A stretch of 64,000 nt of DNA from Acidiphilium sp. C61 (GCF_902712915.1 NZ_CACTIA010000005.1:1054001-1118000); one strand, 5' to 3'; counted from the first letter of the stretch, positions 18,505 to 27,621 are shown. Made by a program: numbers and translations. The notes: generated by a model from the letters alone, not told the origin.

Positions 18505-19333
18505 GGTTCTGGACTCAACTGATCCATGATGTGACGGCGAGGACGAGGCAAATACCAGCGAGGAAATTTCGTGCGGTTTTGTCATATCGTGTGGCGATGG
18601 CGCGCCAGTCCTTGAGCCTGCAGAAGGCGCGTTCGATGAGATTGCGCTTTCTGTAGGCGACGGGGTCGAAGGGCGGAATGGCGCGGCGGTTGGGCATGGG
18701 CGAGATCACCGGCCTGGTGCCTTGGCGGGTGAGGAAGGTGCTAAGATCATCAGCGTCGTAGGCCTTGTCGGCGATCAGCTCTTCTGGTGGCGGTATTGTA
18801 GGCAGAAGCGCCCTCGCGCCGCTGATGTCGGAGGCCTGTCCTGGCGTCAGGAGGAGTGCGGCGATGCGCCCCTGCTCATCTGCGACGGCGTGGATCTTGG
18901 TCGTCCGTCCACCCCTCGACCGGCCGATGGCCTGGCTTTGCGCCCCCCTTTACCGCCCGCGGCCGCGCGGTGTGCCCGAACCGAGGTGCTGTCCACCATG
19001 GCGATGCGCGGCGGATCCGCGCAGGCGACAAGCGCCGCGAAGATCTCCTGCCAGAGGCCACGCTGGCTCCAGCGGTTGAACCGGTTGAACACCGTGGTTC
19101 GTGGCCCATAGGCCTCAGGAAGCGTTCGCCATCGCAAGCCCTCGCGAAAGCGATGCAGGATGCCGCTCAGCACCCGGCGGTCATCAACCCGAGGCTTGCC
19201 GCCAAGCTTCGGCAGCAATGGTTCGATCGCAGCCCATTGCGTGTCGTTCAGCCAGAAAAGTTCCGCCATGTTCCAAGTCCTCCGAACAGACTTGAATCAG
19301 ACGCCCCGTAGTCATGGCAATAGGTACAGAACC
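18505..19333 (-). mobile_element. IS5-family (IS427/IS1031-like) insertion sequence, 829 bp
   Basis: The element is bounded by inverted repeats GGTTCTG...CAGAACC, imperfect beyond the first seven bases, and flanked by TA on both sides (CTA|...|TAG), giving a 2-bp TA duplication at a CTAG target. It carries one transposase split into two frames. The target is the TA that forms the left boundary of repeat copy R2, so the insertion is placed exactly at the repeat edge. Confidence 0.92.
18515..19269 (-). CDS. IS5-family DDE transposase, two frames joined by probable -1 frameshift
   Basis: The first frame (19269 down to 18847) encodes the N-terminal part: the helix-turn-helix region LNDTQWAAIEPLLP and the first catalytic Asp in MVDSTSVRAH. 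The second frame (to the stop at 18515) encodes the rest: QAIGRSRGGRTTKI, the second Asp in LIADKAYDADD and the catalytic Glu in RNLIERAFCRLKDW. A slippery run AAAGGGGGG in the transposase sense (complement of 18943-18951) allows a -1 shift joining the frames into one protein of about 250 residues, as is known for IS427-group elements. No other damage is visible, so the element may be active. Confidence 0.9.
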
Positions 19334-19439
19334 TAGAGCATCATCCGACCAGTTGGAATCATCTGATCGGATAAAGATACTCTAATTATCAATGTGATAG
19401 AGCACGACATCCGATCCGTCAGCATCGGAACGTGCTCTA
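19334..19439. repeat. 106-bp MITE-like repeat, copy R2 (inverted relative to R1)
   Basis: Full-length copy between TA at 19334-19335 and TA at 19438-19439. It reads the R1 sequence on the opposite strand (GAGCATCATCCGACCAG... then ...GGAACGTGCTC). The left TA is shared with the right TA duplication of the IS. Its second hairpin has diverged by a few bases. Confidence 0.88.
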
Positions 19440-19479
19440 GCGGAGCGACACGATTCGCAGGCAGCCAAGCCGCCGGCAA

Positions 19480-21015
19480 TCAACAGGGAATACCCAGGGC
19501 CTCCAGGGTCGAACGGCTTTCGCGGAGAAAACTCTCCATCCCGGTCGCCAGGGCCACGCACATCTCAGGCCTGTCGCCCATCGCCTCCGCCGCCCAGCGT
19601 TCGATGGTGTCACGATCGGGCGGTGGCAGGATCGTCCCTTCGGCCGCCGTTTCCCGCCGCTCCTGTTGACGCAACACCGCGAGCGCTCCAGCCGCCGGCA
19701 GGTTGAACCCCCCGCCCTGTGCCGGCACCGCGAAAGCGACAGTTTCAGTCATCGCGGTGCCTGCCACCTGGGTGGCAAACATCATGCCATTCAGTGCCCG
19801 CGCGGATGCAGTCATCGGCCGGCCGGGCGCGGGAAGGAGCACAGCCTGTCCGGTTCCCACCAGCAGGGCGACGAGTTCGGCGGGATTGTCGGATGCCGGC
19901 GAGGCGCCGTTCGGTCGGGCCAGGCTCAAGAGTTCCTCGACCGACGCGCCCCCTTGCGCGAGACGAGCAAAGACCGGCTCGTAGAATGCCGGGTTCATGG
20001 ATAGTTCGCCCGTCGGCGAGGGGATGCCGAGGCGACGTTGGGAATATGGCAGGGCAAGGCCGAGCGTCAGGCCGCGCAAGATGCTGTCGCGTGGGACCAT
20101 CGCGACCCGTCTTCCGCCACGAACATAAATATCATGACGCAACGGCCGGCCGAGAGTGACATCCTTGATGAGTTCGGTCATCGCCGAATCGCCGAATTGC
20201 CGGGCGACTTCCAGCGCTGCCGGAGGTAGCGTCACCTCGGCGATACTATCCAGGATACGGGAGGACCCGACATAGCTCAGCCCGACATCCGAGAATGCCG
20301 CCGCAACGTCAGCGTGGAAGCAGGGGCGCCAGTCGGCATTCATGAACTCATGGGCCAGATACGCCGCAGGCTTGTCTGCCAGCATCTGCAGCATGGCACG
20401 CGTCCGCTCATCCGTTGCCTCGCCAAGCGGGCCGAAAAGATGGCGAACAACCCCGAAACCGCGTTCGACCTGGCGGTCCGCCCGATCGGCAAGCCTCAGT
20501 CCCGCTTCCCGCACCAGGCGCTGCAGTCCGACCACGCCGCCCCAGCCGGGAAGCAGATTGTAGCTGACATGGCACAAACCGCCGGGCACCAGCCGACGCT
20601 CAAGCAAACGCAGGATGCCGGCGCGGACAGCATCGCTGACCCAGGTCCAGACGCCATGAAGGCTGACCGCATCGACAGCGGGAAGGTCCGTATCATCGAA
20701 ATCGGCGAGGTCTGCCTCGATGAACCGGCAATTCCGAATTCCGGCCCGCGCCGCCATTTCACGCGCGTCAGCAACATGCGCGCGATTGAAATCGATGCCG
20801 GTTACGGTCCAGCCAGGGTTGGCAACGGCCATGACCAGCGCCGTGAAACCACGGCCGGAGCCGATATCGAGGAAATGAAACGGTTCGTCCGGACCCGGCA
20901 TGCGTGCATCCTGGCCCGTCAGAAGCGCCACGAGCGCCGTCAGCCGCGGAGACTGCTCGACGTAATAGCCGCTGGAATAGGTGATGTCGGTCACATATCC
21001 GTTACTCAGATTCAT
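19480..21015 (-). CDS. SAM-dependent methyltransferase with methyltransferase regulatory domain
   Basis: The 511-residue protein has a class I methyltransferase domain with motif I LDIGSGRGF (49-57), then GWTVTGIDFNRAHVADAREM and the post-motif VDAVSLHGVWTWVSD. A methyltransferase-regulatory-type domain follows from about residue 210 (YLAHEFMNADWRPCFHADVA), with a further helical C-terminal part. The target molecule is unknown; relatives are often found near surface-polysaccharide or secondary-metabolite genes. The start ATG at 21013-21015 has GGGAG upstream. It is divergent from a LysR-type regulator gene at 21419, which may control it. Confidence 0.85.
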   Translation of the reverse strand: MNLSNGYVTDITYSSGYYVEQSPRLTALVALLTGQDARMPGPDEPFHFLDIGSGRGFTALVMAVANPGWTVTGIDFNRAHVADAREMAARAGIRNCRFIEADLADFDDTDLPAVDAVSLHGVWTWVSDAVRAGILRLLERRLVPGGLCHVSYNLLPGWGGVVGLQRLVREAGLRLADRADRQVERGFGVVRHLFGPLGEATDERTRAMLQMLADKPAAYLAHEFMNADWRPCFHADVAAAFSDVGLSYVGSSRILDSIAEVTLPPAALEVARQFGDSAMTELIKDVTLGRPLRHDIYVRGGRRVAMVPRDSILRGLTLGLALPYSQRRLGIPSPTGELSMNPAFYEPVFARLAQGGASVEELLSLARPNGASPASDNPAELVALLVGTGQAVLLPAPGRPMTASARALNGMMFATQVAGTAMTETVAFAVPAQGGGFNLPAAGALAVLRQQERRETAAEGTILPPPDRDTIERWAAEAMGDRPEMCVALATGMESFLRESRSTLEALGIPC

Positions 21016-21418
21016 GCTCCCGAATCGCTTTTTGTAACCGCAATCATAATATCTACATCCTTCATCCAGACATGAAACGCTATCCAAACCAGAAACAGGC
21101 AGCAATATTTTTGCCTGAGCCGCACCACGACATATCCGCTGCCAAGAACTGTTCCCGCCCAACGATGATATAGGGCAAACTTCAGCGCGGCGGCCGTTGC
21201 GATTACACAATGTCCAGTATGATGCCGCACGGGGCGGGATGCTGTATGCATGCCCCCTGTGTCTCCGCGAAACCATCAAGTCGTACGACTGTGTTGAAAC
21301 GCTGAAAATGAGGGGCTTCCATGACATGATGTAAATATTCATGTCGCCCGGCAGCCGGTATGGCCGGGGTTCAACGATTTCCGTGGCAAATCCGCCAGGA
21401 CCCGAGCAGAGGCCCCCT
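21016..21418. other. 403-bp divergent intergenic region with a perfect palindrome
   Basis: The gap between the methyltransferase and the LysR gene has lower GC than its surroundings. It holds the 12-bp palindrome AGTCGTACGACT at 21279-21290, about 130 bp upstream of the regulator start, a reasonable operator. A 79-codon frame on the minus strand (21251 to 21012, overlapping the methyltransferase start as ATGA) is possible but shows no family features. No other gene is seen. Confidence 0.5.
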
Positions 21419-22357
21419 ATGGACCAGCTTTCCCTTATCAACACCTTTATCCGGGTCGCCGAACGCGGGTCGTTTTCTGCCGTTGCGCGTGATTTCAACA
21501 CTTCGCAGCCCGTCATCTCACGCCAGATCGCCGCTCTCGAAGACCAGTTGGGCGTCAGGCTGATCCAGCGCACGACCCGACGACTCTCGCTGACCGAGGA
21601 CGGCCAGATCTATCTTGAGCATGCGAAAGCGGTTGCCGACGCCGTCGATGCCGCGACCGCGAGCGTGGGCAGCGCGCGGAAGACACCGACCGGGCAGGTG
21701 CGCCTCGGCGTTCCCACGGCTGTCGGCCTCTATCTCGCGGCAAGGCTGCCCGAATTCTTCGCCCGCAATCCCGAAATCTCGCTCGACCTCAAGATGCGCG
21801 ACGGCGCGTTCGACCTGATCGAGGAGGGACTGGATCTTGTGATTTCGGTGGTCGAGGCAACGCAGGCGAGCGTGATCACCCGCGTTCTGGGCACGGCCGC
21901 CTCCGTTCTCGTCGCCTCACCGGCCTATGTCGCCGCGCGCGGCGCGCCGGACACACCGCAAGACCTGCTGCGGCACGAATGCATCGTCTACACCCGGCCC
22001 GGCGCCGAGAGGGAATGGCGGTTTGCGCGCGATGGAATCGAGGAAACGGTGAGCGTGCAGGGCCGGTTCCACGTTGATTCGAGCGAGGCCGTGCGCCGCG
22101 CCGCACGGGCGGGGCTTGGAATAGCGCTCCTGCCGCGACTTACTACGATCGACGACGTCGTCGCCGGGCGGCTGGTTACCCTGCTCGACACTTTCGTGCC
22201 GATGAACGTGAAGATCCACGCAATCCTGCCATCCCGCCGCTATATTCCGGCGCGCACGAGGGCCATTCTCGATTTCCTGCAGGAAGAACTGGAGAAGACC
22301 CCCTTCCTGCAATCAACAGCGGGGATGGCGGGCGTTCATGCGCCGATCTTCGACTGA
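21419..22357 (+). CDS. LysR-family transcriptional regulator
   Basis: The 312-residue regulator has the N-terminal winged helix-turn-helix (MDQLSLINTFIRVAERGSFS; FNTSQPVISRQIAALEDQLG) and the substrate-binding C-domain beginning VRLGVPTAVGLYLAARLPEF. It belongs to the branch related to CrgA/DsdC-type regulators (SFSAVAR, RTTRRLSLTEDG). The inducer is unknown. It is divergent from the methyltransferase, a classic layout for a LysR regulator and its target. The ATG at 21419 aligns the HTH to the usual position; GAGG lies upstream (GCAGAGGCC). Confidence 0.93.
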   Translation: MDQLSLINTFIRVAERGSFSAVARDFNTSQPVISRQIAALEDQLGVRLIQRTTRRLSLTEDGQIYLEHAKAVADAVDAATASVGSARKTPTGQVRLGVPTAVGLYLAARLPEFFARNPEISLDLKMRDGAFDLIEEGLDLVISVVEATQASVITRVLGTAASVLVASPAYVAARGAPDTPQDLLRHECIVYTRPGAEREWRFARDGIEETVSVQGRFHVDSSEAVRRAARAGLGIALLPRLTTIDDVVAGRLVTLLDTFVPMNVKIHAILPSRRYIPARTRAILDFLQEELEKTPFLQSTAGMAGVHAPIFD

Positions 22358-22361
22358 AGCG

Positions 22362-22384
22362 GCCACGCCGGATGGCGGTGTGGC
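22362..22384. terminator. Hairpin between convergent lysR and small secreted-protein gene
   Basis: GCCACGCCG (22362-22370) and CGGTGTGGC (22376-22384) pair over nine positions with one G-U pair and a 5-base loop. A weak T-run (GGTTTCCC) follows. It sits in the 35-bp gap between converging genes. Confidence 0.5.
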
Positions 22385-22392
22385 GGTTTCCC

Positions 22393-22590
22393 TCAGCGGG
22401 CGACCATCTCACGCTCCCGGTCAGACCTGATGAGGCTCAGCTGAACCGGCCCATAGGTGCTGCTAAGGGCGAGGGACGGCTCGCCAGGGAGTATGGGCGT
22501 GGCACGCGCGAGGCGAACGCCGCCCAGTGCCGACCCGAAACCGGCCAGCAATGCCACCGTCAATGATGCAACGGCAATGAATTTCTGCAC
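22393..22590 (-). CDS. Small exported protein, hypothetical
   Basis: A 65-residue frame starts with GTG at 22588-22590, with GGAGAG a few bases upstream. Its first 24 residues look like a Sec signal peptide (MQKFIAVASLTVALLAGFG then SALG). The remaining about 40 residues are polar and contain no Cys or recognisable motif. I do not recognise the family. The good ribosome site and signal sequence support a real gene; the short length keeps confidence low. Confidence 0.5.
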   Translation of the reverse strand: MQKFIAVASLTVALLAGFGSALGGVRLARATPILPGEPSLALSSTYGPVQLSLIRSDREREMVAR

Positions 22591-22780
22591 AATCACTCTC
22601 CAGATACGAAGGCGGGCCGGCACGAGAATGTCTCCGCCCGACCATGTTGCATTGCGATATGGCCCGGAAGCTGCCCGATAACCATGCCGAATTTCACATT
22701 TCTTTCATGAAGCTGCGGGATGAATGGGGGGACTCGCGCGTCCGCCCTATCCAGACCCGCCAGTGCAGGCAACCGCGAAC

Positions 22781-23368
22781 TCAGGTCTGGCGCAGCACTG
22801 ACAGCGCGGCGTCCGCCTCGTCCGGATCGAGATCGACCGCACGCTCGGCGATATCGCGGGCGAAGCCGCCGCGCGCGAGGGCTGCAAGGGCGCGCACCCG
22901 TTCGCCGGGACCGAAGGGCGGCAGGCGCCGGCGGCGCAGATAGGCGCAAGCCGCGGCGAGGTCGCGCGCCGGATCCTCCGGCACCACGCTCTCGGCAAGA
23001 GCCGAATCCACTCCTTTCCCAGCAAGATGGGCCAGCGTCGCCCGGCGTGACTTACCCTGGCGGGTCAAGCGGCGCGCCCTTCCATCGGCAAACGCCGCAT
23101 CGTCGACGGCCCCGACCGCGGAGAGCGCGTCCACCACCGCCGGAACCGCAACCCGCGCTTTGCGGAGCGCGGCCGCGATTGTTTCGGCCTCAAGCCCGGC
23201 GCCTTCGGCGGCCCGCGCCCAGCGGTCGATCCTGCGGTTCAGAACGCGGGCGAGTCCTGCCTGCGTTGCCGCGAAACGGGCAAGATGGGCAAGGGCGCTT
23301 TCGCGCAGCGTGGCCTCATCCGGTGGCTTCGGCAGTGGCCTTGTCGCATTGCGGGTGGCTTTGGACAT
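22781..23368 (-). CDS. recX: RecX-family regulatory protein
   Basis: The 195-residue basic protein matches RecX: helical three-repeat layout with RVLNRRIDRWA, VDALSAVGAVDDAAFADGRA, RLTRQGKSRRATLAHLAGKGV and a C-terminal repeat GFARDIAERAV. RecX binds the RecA filament and limits recombination and SOS induction. The ATG at 23366-23368 is supported by upstream AGGATG. RecX is often near recA, but recA is not in this window. It is divergent from mdh. Confidence 0.88.
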   Translation of the reverse strand: MSKATRNATRPLPKPPDEATLRESALAHLARFAATQAGLARVLNRRIDRWARAAEGAGLEAETIAAALRKARVAVPAVVDALSAVGAVDDAAFADGRARRLTRQGKSRRATLAHLAGKGVDSALAESVVPEDPARDLAAACAYLRRRRLPPFGPGERVRALAALARGGFARDIAERAVDLDPDEADAALSVLRQT

Positions 23369-23464
23369 ATCTGCATCCTGCCATGCGGGGGTGGCAGACC
23401 GGAAGACTGCTTGACCGTCGGCGCCTGCGGGAGATAGTGCGGCGCACCAGCAAGGAGTGAACCA

Positions 23465-24448
23465 ATGGCCAAGTCCCCCGTCCGCATCGCCGTCACCGGC
23501 GCCGCCGGCCAGATTGCCTACGCGCTTGTTTTCCGCATTGCCAGCGGCGCGCTGCTCGGTCCCGACCAGCCGGTCATCCTCCACCTGCTCGACCTGCCGC
23601 AGATGCAGGGCGCGCTCGGCGGCGTGATGATGGAACTCGACGATTGCGCGTTCCCGCTCCTCGCCGGGATGGTCGCGACCGACGACCCCAAGGTTGCCTT
23701 CAAGGATATCGACATTGCCTTCCTCGTCGGTGCGCGGCCGCGCAGCAAGGGGATGGAGCGCAAGGACCTGCTCGGCGCCAATGCCGAGATCTTCACCGTC
23801 CAGGGCCGCGCGCTCAACGAGGCGGCGAAGCGCTCCGTTCGCGTCCTCGTGGTCGGCAATCCGGCGAATACCAACGCCTATATCGCGATGAAATCCGCAC
23901 CGGACCTCTCGCCGGACTGCTTCTCGGCGATGATCCGGCTCGACCACAATCGCGCCGCCTCGATGCTCGCCGCCAAGGCGGGCGTGAATGTCGGGGATGT
24001 CGGCAAGCTGATCGTCTGGGGCAACCATTCGCCGACGATGTATCCGGACTACCGGTTCGCCGAGGCGGGTGGCCGCAAGCTCGCCGAAATCGTCAACGAC
24101 GAGGCGTGGAATCGCGATGTGTTCATTCCCACCATCGGCAAGCGTGGCGCTGCCGTGATCGAGGCGCGCGGCGCTTCCTCCGCTGCCTCGGCCGCGAATG
24201 CCGCGATCGATCAGGTGCGTGACTGGGTCGTCGGCTCCAACGGCCGTTGGGTGTCGATGGCGATCGCGTCGGACGGCAGCTATGGCGTTCCCGAAGGCAT
24301 CATGTTCGGTGTGCCCGTGACCACGCAGAACGGTGTCGTGACCCGCATCCAGAATCTCGAGATCGATGCCTTCGCCCAGTCGCGGCTCGACATCACGCTG
24401 AACGAACTCAAGGAAGAGCGCGAGGCGATCGCGCACCTGCTGGGCTGA
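23465..24448 (+). CDS. mdh: Malate dehydrogenase (NAD-dependent)
   Basis: The 327-residue enzyme has the Rossmann motif [30 protein letters not shown], the substrate-binding MIRLDHNRA and the catalytic His region [14 protein letters not shown]. It belongs to the cytosolic type 2 branch of malate dehydrogenases rather than the E. coli type. It interconverts malate and oxaloacetate in the TCA cycle. AAGGAG lies seven bases upstream of the ATG. It is followed by a degenerate copy of the 106-bp repeat and a GC-rich hairpin. Confidence 0.96.
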   Translation: MAKSPVRIAVTGAAGQIAYALVFRIASGALLGPDQPVILHLLDLPQMQGALGGVMMELDDCAFPLLAGMVATDDPKVAFKDIDIAFLVGARPRSKGMERKDLLGANAEIFTVQGRALNEAAKRSVRVLVVGNPANTNAYIAMKSAPDLSPDCFSAMIRLDHNRAASMLAAKAGVNVGDVGKLIVWGNHSPTMYPDYRFAEAGGRKLAEIVNDEAWNRDVFIPTIGKRGAAVIEARGASSAASAANAAIDQVRDWVVGSNGRWVSMAIASDGSYGVPEGIMFGVPVTTQNGVVTRIQNLEIDAFAQSRLDITLNELKEEREAIAHLLG

Positions 24449-24455
24449 TTGTGGC

Positions 24456-24558
24456 TGGAACACTTTCTGGTCCTTTTGGATCGGAAAGTGCTCCATCATA
24501 TTGATAAAAAATCATCTTTATCCGACCATACAATTCCATCTGATCGGACAACACTCAA
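24456..24558. repeat. Degenerate copy R3 of the MITE-like repeat
   Basis: The copy matches R1 in layout (ACTTTCTGGTCC...GGATCGGAAAGTGCTC, TCATATTGATAA spacer, second hairpin near TCCGACCATACAATTCCATC), but end bases have changed (TGGAACAC and ACTCAA instead of TAGAGCAC and GCTCTA). It lies directly behind mdh, between converging mdh and nadK. Confidence 0.8.
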
Positions 24559-24560
24559 GG

Positions 24561-24580
24561 GCCCCGGCGCGTGCCGGGGC
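24561..24580. terminator. GC-rich hairpin between mdh and nadK
   Basis: GCCCCGGC (24561-24568) and GCCGGGGC (24573-24580) form a perfect 8-bp stem with loop GCGT. A short CTTCCCG follows on the plus strand. It probably helps terminate one or both converging transcripts. Confidence 0.55.
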
Positions 24581-24594
24581 CTTCCCGCGCAGGC

Positions 24595-25356
24595 TCAGAC
24601 GGTGAACTGCTCGCGAATGATCCGTTCCGACAGGGCCCGATCGGGGTCGGACAGGATGCGGGCACGAACCGATCGATCCTCGCTCGCCGCCACCGAAATC
24701 ACCCGCCGGACCTCGGTGAAGTCGGCAACGGCCGCCACCGGCCGTTTTTCGGATTCGAGGATCTCGAACAGGATTTCACTATCCGAGGGCAGCAGCGCAC
24801 CGCGCCAGCGCCGCGGCCGGAACGCCGAGATCGGCGTCAGCGGCAAGAGGTTGGCCGAAAGCGGCACGATCGGTCCGTGCGCCGAAAGGTTGTAGGCTGT
24901 CGATCCCGCGGGGGTCGATACCAGCACGCCGTCACAGATCAACTCGGCGAGACGCACTCTGCCATCGATCGTGATCCGGATTTTCGCTGCCTGCCGCAAT
25001 TGCCGCAGCAGACTCACCTCGTTGAACGCGAGCGCCTCTTCGACAGCCCCTGTCGAGGTGATCGCATGCATGCGAAGCGGGTGGATATCGTTGCATTGGG
25101 CGCGGGCGATGCGCGCCGGCAGGTCGGCCTCGGCGAAGTCGTTCATGAGGAAGCCGACCGAGCCACAATTCATGCCATATACCGGAAGCTCGCGTTCCAG
25201 CATGCTGTGCATCGTCTCCAGCATCAGCCCGTCGCCGCCGAGGGCAACGACGACTTCGGCTTGATCAGGGGCCGCATCGCCGTAGAGTGCGACCAGCCGC
25301 TCGCGCGCAGCGAGGGCCTGGTCGGTTGACGCGGCCGCGAAATGAATGCGGGTCAA
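24595..25356 (-). CDS. nadK: NAD kinase
   Basis: The 253-residue enzyme has the NAD-kinase motifs GGDGLML (40-46), NEVSLLRQ, and [21 protein letters not shown]. It phosphorylates NAD to NADP with ATP or polyphosphate. The start is TTG at 25354-25356, forming a TTGA overlap with the upstream C-N hydrolase stop, so translation is coupled; no other start fits a complete kinase. The neighbours differ in pathway, but the pairing of nadK with a nitrilase-like gene is seen in other alphaproteobacteria. Confidence 0.95.
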   Translation of the reverse strand: MTRIHFAAASTDQALAARERLVALYGDAAPDQAEVVVALGGDGLMLETMHSMLERELPVYGMNCGSVGFLMNDFAEADLPARIARAQCNDIHPLRMHAITSTGAVEEALAFNEVSLLRQLRQAAKIRITIDGRVRLAELICDGVLVSTPAGSTAYNLSAHGPIVPLSANLLPLTPISAFRPRRWRGALLPSDSEILFEILESEKRPVAAVADFTEVRRVISVAASEDRSVRARILSDPDRALSERIIREQFTV

Positions 25357-26204
25357 GCGAGCTTGCGATGCTGGAGAACCGGCATGTCGCGCCGCACCCG
25401 TGCCGTCCGGGTGGGGTCGATGCGTGCCGTGGCGAAGCCCGGCCCATCGGAAACGCGGCTGACGACACCGCCCCACGGATCGGCGATCAACGCGTTGCCG
25501 TAGGTGAAGCGCGTCTCGCCGCGTCCATCGCGATGCGGCCCGACGCAGGCCGCCGCAGCGATCCAGCACTGGGTCTCGATCGCGCGGGCACGCAGCAACA
25601 CCTCCCAGTGATCCTTCCCGGTTTGCAGGGTGAAGGCGGAGGGGACCATGATCAGGTCGGCACCGGCGCGGCGCAAGGCGAGGTAGAGTTCGGGAAAGCG
25701 CATGTCATAGCAGATCGACAGCCCCACCGTCAGACCGCCGATCCGGCAGGTCACGACGGCATCGCCGGCGCCATAGGTCGCACTTTCGCGGTAGCCGAGC
25801 CCATCCGGCGTGGTGATGTCGAACAGGTGGATCTTGCGATAGCGCGCGATCTCCCGCCCATCGGGGTCGAAGACGAGCGTGGTGTTGTAGAGCCGGTCGT
25901 CCCCCTGTTCCCCGATCGACCCGCCATGCACATGAAGGCGGTGCCGCCGGGCGGTCTCGCGCAGGAATTCATAGGCCGGCCCGCCGGCGGCATCCGATCC
26001 GGAAGGCGGCAACGCCTCGGCGGCCTGCATCTTTGCCGCCCGGTCGCCGCCGAGACAGCTCCAGACCTCCGGCAACGACACGAGGCCGGGCCGGTCAGCG
26101 GCGACGGCGGCATCGATCAACCCCTGTGCCTGGGCGATGTTGGCGGCCTTGTCGGCGCCCGGCGACATTTGAATGACGGAGAGTCGAAGCGTATCTTCCT
26201 GCAT
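25353..26204 (-). CDS. Carbon-nitrogen hydrolase (Nit-type amidase)
   Basis: The 283-residue enzyme carries the nitrilase-superfamily triad: Glu46 (LPEVW), Lys124 (YRKIHLFDI) and Cys165 ([11 protein letters not shown]). The CYDMRFPEL motif is the Nit1/Nit2 type, so the best guess is hydrolysis of deaminated glutathione or an omega-amide such as alpha-ketoglutaramate. The ATG at 26202-26204 gives the expected N-terminus just before the first beta strand (LRLSVIQM). The gene overlaps nadK downstream and starts about 40 bp after the aminotransferase stop. Substrate within the family is inferred. Confidence 0.9.
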   Translation of the reverse strand: MQEDTLRLSVIQMSPGADKAANIAQAQGLIDAAVAADRPGLVSLPEVWSCLGGDRAAKMQAAEALPPSGSDAAGGPAYEFLRETARRHRLHVHGGSIGEQGDDRLYNTTLVFDPDGREIARYRKIHLFDITTPDGLGYRESATYGAGDAVVTCRIGGLTVGLSICYDMRFPELYLALRRAGADLIMVPSAFTLQTGKDHWEVLLRARAIETQCWIAAAACVGPHRDGRGETRFTYGNALIADPWGGVVSRVSDGPGFATARIDPTRTARVRRDMPVLQHRKLA

Positions 26205-26244
26205 GGGCGTATCGTGCGCCAGGTGCAGTGAGCAGGCAAGCGGA

Positions 26245-27420
26245 CTATTCGGCCGCCCGCCGCGCGGCAAAATGGGCAGAGAGACGCTCCACGGCCTCGT
26301 CCAGAACCGCCTCGCGCTTGCAGAAGGCAAAGCGCGCATAATGGCGGGGCGCTTCGCCGGGGTAGAATGCGGAGACAGGAATGGCCGCCACCTTCGCGTG
26401 TTCGGTGATGTGCCGGCAGAAATCCGCATCGTCGCCGTTGAAGCCGAGGGGCGCGAAGTCGGCCGTCACGAAATAGGAGCCATGGCTCGGGAGCACGCCG
26501 AAGCCGATCCGCCGCAACCCGTCCGACAGCCGGTCGCGCTTCGCCGCGAGATCCGAGGCGAGCGACGCGAAATAGGCATCGTCCTTGGCGAGCCCGACCG
26601 CCACCGCGCGTTGCAGGTTGGGCGGCGTGGTGAAGGTAAGGTTCTGGTGCGCCCGCGCAATCACCCCCGCGAGCCGCGCCGGCGCCGTGACGTAGCCAAT
26701 CTTCCAGCCGGTCAGGCTGAACGTCTTGCCCGCACTGCCGATGCGCACGCAACGCTCCCGCAGGCCCGGCAGGCTCATCAGCGGGATGTGCTTCAACCCA
26801 TCGAAAATCAGATGCTCATACACCTCGTCGCAAACCGCATAACAGTCATGCTTCACCAAAAGATCAGCGATGAATTCCAGCTCATCGCGGGTGAAGACCT
26901 TGCCGGTCGGGTTCATCGGCGAGTTGAGCAGCAGCAGCTTGGTCTTGGGGCCGAAGGCTGCCGCCAGTTCGGCGCGCGGCAGCGCCCAGTCGGGCGGATT
27001 GAGCCGCACCAGCCTCGCGGTAGCGCCCACGAGCTGCACCACCGGCAGGTAGGTATCGTAGAGAGGTTCGATCAACACGACCTCATCGCCCGGATTGAGC
27101 AGGGCAAGCAGGCTGGCGGTGATCGCCTCGGTCGCACCCGAGGTCACGACCACCTCCCGCGCCGGGTCGGCGTCGATCCCGTAAAAGCGTCGGTTCGCGG
27201 CGGCCACCGCCTCGCGCAATTCGACGACGCCGGTGAGCGGGGGATACTGGTTCCGTCCGTCCCTCAGGGCCGAGGCTGCCGCCTCGATCACGTCGGACGG
27301 GCCATCCGTATCGGGAAAGCCCTGGCCGAGATTGATCGCCCCGTGCTCCACGGCCAGGGCGGACATCACCGTGAAGATGGTCGTGCCGATATTGTCGAGC
27401 AGTTGGTTTGGCGATTTCAC
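26245..27420 (-). CDS. PLP-dependent class I aminotransferase
   Basis: The 391-residue enzyme has the fold-type I features NLGQGFPDTDGP at the N-terminus, TSGATEAI, NSPMNPTG and the PLP-lysine motif SAGKTFSLTGWK (Lys232). GSAGKTFSLTGWKIG and overall motifs resemble kynurenine/glutamine transaminase K and methionine aminotransferases. Such enzymes make 2-oxo-omega-amides that the adjacent Nit-type amidase hydrolyses, so the pair may work in one salvage pathway; that link is inference from known omega-amidase biology. ATG at 27418-27420 aligns the family start. Confidence 0.9.
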   Translation of the reverse strand: MKSPNQLLDNIGTTIFTVMSALAVEHGAINLGQGFPDTDGPSDVIEAAASALRDGRNQYPPLTGVVELREAVAAANRRFYGIDADPAREVVVTSGATEAITASLLALLNPGDEVVLIEPLYDTYLPVVQLVGATARLVRLNPPDWALPRAELAAAFGPKTKLLLLNSPMNPTGKVFTRDELEFIADLLVKHDCYAVCDEVYEHLIFDGLKHIPLMSLPGLRERCVRIGSAGKTFSLTGWKIGYVTAPARLAGVIARAHQNLTFTTPPNLQRAVAVGLAKDDAYFASLASDLAAKRDRLSDGLRRIGFGVLPSHGSYFVTADFAPLGFNGDDADFCRHITEHAKVAAIPVSAFYPGEAPRHYARFAFCKREAVLDEAVERLSAHFAARRAAE

Positions 27421-27585
27421 GCGGGTCTCTCCAGAATGACGGATTTCGCACTATCGCGGCGCGGGGCCGAAGGGCAAGGGGTTTTGCGGGGCAGGCTTGA
27501 TTTGCAGGCAATAACTGCCGTTTATTTAGGCATGGATCATGCCGCCCTTGTAGGCAATGGACGCGGCATTGTTTTTATCCACGAC

Positions 27586-27621
27586 TGGCATGATGCATGC
27601 ACCATTGGCATGATATCTGCA
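27586..27621 (+). promoter_or_regulatory. Two tandem sigma-54 (-24/-12) promoter-like elements before glnB
   Basis: TGGCATGATGCATGCA (27586-27601) and TGGCATGATATCTGCA (27606-27621) start 20 bp apart. Each has GG and GC spaced as in RpoN promoters (consensus TGGCAC-N5-TTGCA) with mismatches only at the weak positions. They lie 89-124 bp upstream of the glnB ATG. Nitrogen-regulated glnB-glnA transcription by RpoN is known in many proteobacteria. Confidence 0.75.

Noticed and set aside
21012..21251. 79-codon frame upstream of and overlapping the methyltransferase start
   Set aside because: It has an ATGA overlap but no ribosome site, homology or composition that would support a gene; kept only as a note in the intergenic entry.
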